A stretch of 9,083 nt of DNA from contig JADFJZ010000021.1 in the NCBI GenBank assembly GCA_022565195.1, positions 1-9,083 on the forward strand, read 5' to 3'. Every line of letters starts with the position of its first letter. Positions within the stretch are counted from its first letter, which is position 1. This document shows positions 6,014 through 9,083 of this stretch, one piece after another. The notes below the pieces were generated by a model. The model was not told where the DNA came from. It did not search any database and saw only the letters and a list, made by a program, of their open reading frames with translations. This DNA is from Planctomycetota bacterium (GTDB lineage: Bacteria; Planctomycetota; Phycisphaerae; UBA1845; CAIVHJ01). The position numbers and the translations under genes are program-made.

Positions 6014-6769
6014 CTAGCTGCCCTCAGTCGCTCTAATGATGGCCAGGAAGTCATCGGCCGCCAGGCTGGCCCCGCCGACTAACGCTCCGTCCACGTCCGG
6101 CAGGTTCATCAGCTCGTGGGCATTCGCTGGTTTAACGCTGCCTCCGTACTGGATCCGAATCTCGGCGGAGGCGGTATCACCGAATTTCTCGTTGAGCCAG
6201 CCGCGCAGGAATTCGTGCGCTGCCTGGGCCTGGTCGGCCGTCGCATTCCGGCCGGTGCCGATGGCCCATACCGGCTCATAAGCCACGGTGATCTTCCGCC
6301 AGTCGATCCCGTCGACCAGAACTTCCGCAAGTTGCCGTTCCAACACGTCGTTCGTTTCGCCCCGCTCACGCTGGTCCAGCGTTTCGCCGAGGCAGAATAT
6401 CACGTTCAAGCCGGCGTCGATGGCCGCCGCCACCTTCCGACGCAGCAAATCGCCGGACTCGCCGAAAATCGCACGCCGCTCGCTGTGGCCGACGATCACA
6501 AAGCGGCAGCCCGCATCGACCAACATCGCGGGCGAGGTTTCGCCCGTAAAAGCGCCGCTGGGTTCGCAATAAACATTTTGCGCGCCCAGTTGGATCGGGC
6601 TGTCCGCAACCGCCCGGCACATCGGCATGAGCAGGACCGTCGATGGCGCGATCCCGACCTCCGCGGTCGAGCCGTCGCCCAAGCCTTCGCGAACCGCCGC
6701 AACCAGCGCCCGCGCTTCGGCGAGCGTGTTGTTCATCTTCCAGTTGCCAACAACATAAGGTCGACGCAT
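6014..6769 (-). CDS. tpiA: Triosephosphate isomerase
   Basis: The cytosolic TIM-barrel enzyme interconverts dihydroxyacetone phosphate and glyceraldehyde 3-phosphate in glycolysis and gluconeogenesis. From the ATG at 6769 the product has 251 residues, the usual family length. Catalytic residues are in place: Lys11 in GNWKMN, His95 in IVGHSERR and Glu165 in AYEPVWAIGTG. The phosphate-binding loop YGGSVKP is at 208-214 and GALVGGASL follows. An upstream GTG (6841) would add 24 residues unlike any TPI, so I reject it. GAGGG lies 12 nt before the ATG, a rather long spacing. It is the first gene of the leftward unit with secG and yicC, with a leader of about 140 nt from the predicted promoter. Confidence 0.97.
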   Translation of the reverse strand: MRRPYVVGNWKMNNTLAEARALVAAVREGLGDGSTAEVGIAPSTVLLMPMCRAVADSPIQLGAQNVYCEPSGAFTGETSPAMLVDAGCRFVIVGHSERRAIFGESGDLLRRKVAAAIDAGLNVIFCLGETLDQRERGETNDVLERQLAEVLVDGIDWRKITVAYEPVWAIGTGRNATADQAQAAHEFLRGWLNEKFGDTASAEIRIQYGGSVKPANAHELMNLPDVDGALVGGASLAADDFLAIIRATEGS

Positions 6770-6915
6770 GGTCGGTGCTGAATCCCTCGTGCCGCGTCGA
6801 GCGTACGAACGCAGGAACCAGAATACCACATCGCGAGCCACACCGCTCCGATAACGATAATGGCCTCTGCGGAACCCAAGCTCAGCCGGCTCGACCCGTT
6901 ACGCCGAAACAGCCC

Positions 6916-6944
6916 TTTTTAGCTCGCAAGCCAGTCGTTGTCAA
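6916..6944 (-). promoter_or_regulatory. Promoter for the tpiA-secG-yicC unit
   Basis: On the minus strand, a perfect -35 TTGACA (6944-6939) is followed by 17 nt and TAAAAA (6921-6916), which matches the -10 consensus at four of six bases. The start point would be near 6909. The perfect -35, ideal spacing and position upstream of tpiA support it; the -10 is imperfect. Confidence 0.55.
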
Positions 6945-6972
6945 GGGATTGCGGCCGCACGGGACTGTGACA

Positions 6973-7007
6973 TGAGGACTGAGCTTGGAGGACTGAGGAC
7001 TGAGGAA
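6973..7007 (+). repeat. Heptamer repeat tract, TGAGGAC unit (left)
   Basis: There are five consecutive 7-bp units: TGAGGAC, TGAGCTT, GGAGGAC, TGAGGAC and TGAGGAA. The same unit forms a cleaner tract right of the MoxR gene. A detached copy, GGACTGAGGTCGGAGC, lies at 7109-7124. Confidence 0.85.
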
Positions 7008-7008
7008 A

Positions 7009-7088
7009 GGCTTCGGGCTTCGGGCTCCGGGCTTCAGGGGAAGCACCTGTAATCTGTAACCTGTAGCCTGTAGCCTGAAGCCCGAAGT
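7009..7088. repeat. Heptamer tracts GGCTTCG and CTGTAGC in inverted arrangement
   Basis: Four 7-bp units of GGCTTCG type (7009-7036) are followed, after 10 bp, by six units of CTGTARC/CTGAAGC type (7047-7088). The two sets are related as complements: CTTCGGGCTTC (7011-7021) and GAAGCCCGAAG (7077-7087) form a perfect 11-bp inverted repeat, and extending to 16 bp gives one mismatch. No gene lies in 6770-7236 other than these repeats and the two promoters. Confidence 0.85.
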
Positions 7089-7142
7089 CTCGCCAGTGGC
7101 GGGACTGTGGACTGAGGTCGGAGCCCGCCGCACTGCTTCTGC

Positions 7143-7171
7143 TTGGTCCTTGGCAGTGAGGCAGTTACAAT
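7143..7171 (+). promoter_or_regulatory. Possible promoter for the MoxR gene
   Basis: TTGGTC (7143-7148), 17 nt, then TACAAT (7166-7171). The -10 is one base from consensus; the -35 matches at three of six. It lies between the repeat tracts and the gene and would give a leader of about 60 nt. Confidence 0.35.
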
Positions 7172-7236
7172 CCCACGGCAGCAAGAGGCACATGGGCCGC
7201 CACTCGCTGAGGTGTCCAAGCGAAAGGATTCAATCA

Positions 7237-8298
7237 ATGACCACAGATTCCCCGTCCCCGGCGGCCGACGAAGCCATCGCCGCGCTCGAGAAACTGACTG
7301 AAGTTCACGGCCGGATCCGCGACGAACTCGGCAAAGTCATCGTCGGCCAGGACCGTGTTATTGGCGAGCTGCTGATCGCCCTGTTCTGCAAAGGCCATTG
7401 CATTCTGGAGGGCGTGCCCGGGCTGGCAAAGACGCTCATGATCAGCACGCTCAGCCGGTTGCTGTCCCTGAGCTTCTCACGGATCCAGTTCACGCCGGAC
7501 CTGATGCCGTCGGATATTTTGGGGACCGAGGTCATCGAAGAAGACAAATCGACGGGCACGCGCCAACTACGCTTCATGAAAGGCCCCATCTTCGCCAACG
7601 CCATCCTTGCCGACGAGATCAATCGTACGCCTCCCAAGACGCAGGCTGCACTGCTCGAAGCCATGCAGGAGAACCAAGTGTCCGCCGGCGGCTTCCAGCA
7701 CCGCCTGCCGCTGCCGTTTTTCGTGCTGGCCACACAGAATCCGATCGAGCAGGAGGGAACCTACCCGCTGCCCGAAGCCCAACTCGATCGCTTCATGTTC
7801 AAGATACAAGTGGACTATCCCAGCGAACAGGAAGAGTTCGAGATCGTCAAACTCACGACAACGACGAATGAAAGCGAGGTGGAATATGTGCTTTCCGCGC
7901 GCGACATTCTCAAACTGCAGGACGTCGTGCGCCGTGTGCCCTGTGCCGATCACATTATCCGCTACGCCATGAAGTTCGCTCGTTGGACGCGCCCGAACCA
8001 TGAGCACACACCATCGTTCATCAAAGACTACGTGGAGTGGGGCGCCGGCCCGCGGGCGTCACAATTTCTGACGCTGGCCGGCAAGGCGCGGGCGGCGCTC
8101 AACGGCAGATACTATGTCTCGACCGAAGACATCCGCCAGGTCGCCCATCCCGTCCTGCGACACAGGATCATCACAAACTTCAACGCCGAAGCGGAAGGCA
8201 TTCGCTCAGACCAAATCATCGACTGGCTCATCCGCGACATTCCCAAGGAAGACGAATCGCAACTCGCCAGTCAATTGGACAAGAGCGTGTTTAAGTAG
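7237..8298 (+). CDS. MoxR family AAA+ ATPase
   Basis: The 353-residue cytosolic AAA+ ATPase is of the MoxR class. These proteins act as chaperone-like partners of von Willebrand A-domain proteins in assembling or activating other proteins. The ATG at 7237 has AAAGGA (7223-7228) 8 nt upstream; an in-frame ATG at 7096 lies in repeat-derived sequence and is rejected. Motifs are VGQDRVI (36-42), Walker A GVPGLAKT (59-66), the MoxR stretch RIQFTPDLMPSDILGTEV, Walker B ILADEINR (123-130), TPPKTQAALLEAM, sensor 1 LATQNP (164-169), PLPEAQLDRFMF (Arg185 region) and sensor 2 GPRASQ (271-276) before the C-terminal lid. MoxR genes are usually followed by a DUF58 gene. Here a repeat tract and a four-helix-bundle gene follow instead, so its partner genes are absent at this site. 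Confidence 0.95.
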   Translation: MTTDSPSPAADEAIAALEKLTEVHGRIRDELGKVIVGQDRVIGELLIALFCKGHCILEGVPGLAKTLMISTLSRLLSLSFSRIQFTPDLMPSDILGTEVIEEDKSTGTRQLRFMKGPIFANAILADEINRTPPKTQAALLEAMQENQVSAGGFQHRLPLPFFVLATQNPIEQEGTYPLPEAQLDRFMFKIQVDYPSEQEEFEIVKLTTTTNESEVEYVLSARDILKLQDVVRRVPCADHIIRYAMKFARWTRPNHEHTPSFIKDYVEWGAGPRASQFLTLAGKARAALNGRYYVSTEDIRQVAHPVLRHRIITNFNAEAEGIRSDQIIDWLIRDIPKEDESQLASQLDKSVFK

Positions 8299-8301
8299 TG
8301 C

Positions 8302-8357
8302 TGAGGACTGAGGACTGAGGACTGAGGACTGAGGACTGAGGACTGAGGACTGAGGTC
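8302..8357 (+). repeat. Heptamer repeat tract, TGAGGAC unit (right)
   Basis: Seven perfect tandem copies of TGAGGAC (8302-8350) are followed by a variant eighth, TGAGGTC (8351-8357). The tract begins 4 bp after the MoxR stop codon. It runs into GGAG (8358-8361), the ribosome binding site of the next gene. Its last 16 bp (8347-8362) are identical to 7109-7124. Confidence 0.95.
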
Positions 8358-8368
8358 GGAGCGTAGCG

Positions 8369-8881
8369 ATGAGGGACGATCATACTTGCACGGTTGAAGA
8401 CACTCGGAAGTTGCCGCCGGTCCGGCGATTCGAAGACTTGATCGCTTGGCAGAAGGCGCGGGTTTTGACTGGATCGATTTACGGAGCTAGTAAGCGGGGC
8501 GATTTCAGTCGCGATTTTGGTTTGGCACGCCAGATTCAGCGCGCGGCCGTTTCTGTCATGTCGAACATCGCCGAGGGATTTGAACGAGGGGGACGTGGCG
8601 AGTTCCATCAGTTCTTGAGCACCGCCAAAGCCTCTTGCGCGGAAGTCCGCTCTCAATTATACGTCGCCTTCGATGCCAAATACCTCTCGGAGGCTGACTT
8701 TGACCACCTGATGGCGCAGGCCGAGGAGGTCGATGTGCGCGAGGTCGCGCACATAGTGAACGAGTTGCCAAATGTCCTCATCGCTAAGCTGTTCCTGCGC
8801 GGGCATGGGCGTTCCGGGCATGCCGCAGCGGATGCGCTTGAAAAGTTCCTCAGTTTCGGCTCCGCCCCGAAACTCGCCTGA
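8369..8881 (+). CDS. Four-helix-bundle (S23 / 23S rRNA intervening-sequence type) protein with chimeric C-terminus
   Basis: This is a small S23-like four-helix-bundle protein. Relatives include proteins encoded in 23S rRNA intervening sequences and the Avd accessory protein of diversity-generating retroelements, but most have no known function. GGAG (8358-8361) lies 7 nt before the ATG. Residues 21-121 carry the family pattern: [35 protein letters not shown] (51-70), [21 protein letters not shown] and [17 protein letters not shown] (105-121). At that point, inside the fourth helix, the match ends. Residues 122-170 are the exact antisense of a cytochrome c coding sequence, giving a tail unlike the family (total 170 residues against about 115-130 usual). 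The core identification is firm; whether the chimeric product folds is unknown. No reverse transcriptase or rRNA gene is nearby. Confidence 0.85.
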   Translation: MRDDHTCTVEDTRKLPPVRRFEDLIAWQKARVLTGSIYGASKRGDFSRDFGLARQIQRAAVSVMSNIAEGFERGGRGEFHQFLSTAKASCAEVRSQLYVAFDAKYLSEADFDHLMAQAEEVDVREVAHIVNELPNVLIAKLFLRGHGRSGHAAADALEKFLSFGSAPKLA

Positions 8882-9083
8882 AGTCAGATTCCGGGCCTGG
8901 ATCCGGCGCCCCAATTCGTCCACCAGTTCCTGGGAACCGTCGCCGCGGCCGGTTCGGCCATGGCAAGGGGCGCAGCTCTCAACATACAGTTTGTGCCCAC
9001 GTTCGCGGTTGGGGCGGAAATCGGCCCCAGGCCAGGGAACGATGACGATTCGCGCTGGAGTGAGTCGTCTTTGAGCAATTAGC
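8657..9083 (-). CDS. c-type cytochrome (5' end outside the window), with chimeric C-terminus
   Basis: The reading frame enters from beyond the right edge and runs 141 codons to a TAA (8657-8659). Past about 20 residues it reads [20 protein letters not shown]: the haem-binding CAPCH (8974-8960), then [28 protein letters not shown] follows, with Met (8806-8804) as the likely sixth haem ligand, then [16 protein letters not shown], the closing helix of class I / cbb3-type cytochrome c domains. Such proteins act in the periplasm as electron carriers or subunits of redox enzymes. The match ends at about 8738. The last 26 residues ([13 protein letters not shown] onward) are antisense to the four-helix-bundle gene and probably not native. 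The GTG at 8923 is not a real start because the haem motif lies upstream of it. Confidence 0.88.
   Translation of the reverse strand, partial: LIAQRRLTPARIVIVPWPGADFRPNRERGHKLYVESCAPCHGRTGRGDGSQELVDELGRRIQARNLTSGEFRGGAETEELFKRIRCGMPGTPMPAQEQLSDEDIWQLVHYVRDLAHIDLLGLRHQVVKVSLREVFGIEGDV

Noticed and set aside
6116..6781. 221-codon plus-strand frame opposite tpiA
   Set aside because: tpiA is intact with all catalytic motifs on the other strand; the antisense frame has no recognisable motif or ribosome binding site.
7096..7236. Extended N-terminus of the MoxR protein starting at 7096
   Set aside because: The extra 47 codons come from repeat and leader sequence, and a good ribosome binding site precedes the ATG at 7237.
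8369..8881. Diversity-generating retroelement (Avd-like protein beside repeats)
   Set aside because: There is no reverse transcriptase and no template/variable repeat pair with adenine-specific differences; the repeats are 7-bp tandems.

Overview
The window is GC-rich, high-coding-density bacterial DNA. The leftward order tpiA - secG - yicC - gmk, a Tat-exported VOC protein of a type common in Planctomycetes, a MoxR ATPase, a four-helix-bundle (S23-type) gene beside heptanucleotide repeats and dense REP-like palindromes together suggest a planctomycete or a close relative. This is an inference from gene order and sequence style, not from a marker gene.

Layout, left to right. Positions 1-188 hold no gene I can support. 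An intact Tat-exported VOC/glyoxalase-fold protein (189-671, +) is followed by a decayed patch: a PQQ-type beta-propeller fragment and a GH5-cellulase-like fragment in different frames, then a possible transposase N-terminal scrap on the other strand (1059-1274). A leftward two-gene unit (2236 to 1324) encodes a six-helix membrane protein and an overlapping winged-helix regulator. It has a near-consensus sigma70-type promoter whose -10 box sits inside a palindrome, so autoregulation is likely.

Positions 2335-3196 are non-coding but highly structured. The region holds a candidate structured RNA ending in a good intrinsic terminator (2608-2646), then a roughly 330-bp mirror-symmetric set of nested inverted repeats (2700-3031) whose two halves keep their own local hairpins through paired base changes.

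The housekeeping block on the minus strand encodes triosephosphate isomerase (glycolysis), SecG (protein export), the YicC-type endoribonuclease (RNA turnover) and guanylate kinase (GMP to GDP). It runs from a TTGACA-N17-TAAAAA promoter near 6916-6944. An Uma2-family nuclease-fold gene lies in the opposite orientation between yicC and gmk, so gmk is probably uncoupled from the rest.

The right end is an accessory-looking zone. A MoxR AAA+ ATPase (7237-8298, +) is bracketed by tracts of 7-bp repeats that end in the same 16-bp sequence. The right-hand tract runs directly into the ribosome binding site of a four-helix-bundle protein. That gene and a c-type cytochrome gene on the opposite strand run into each other tail to tail, sharing 225 bp codon-on-codon. 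Each appears to have lost its own 3' end and to use the antisense of the other gene's coding sequence as its C-terminus. This junction, with the heptamer tracts and the mirror repeat, is the most unusual part of the window.
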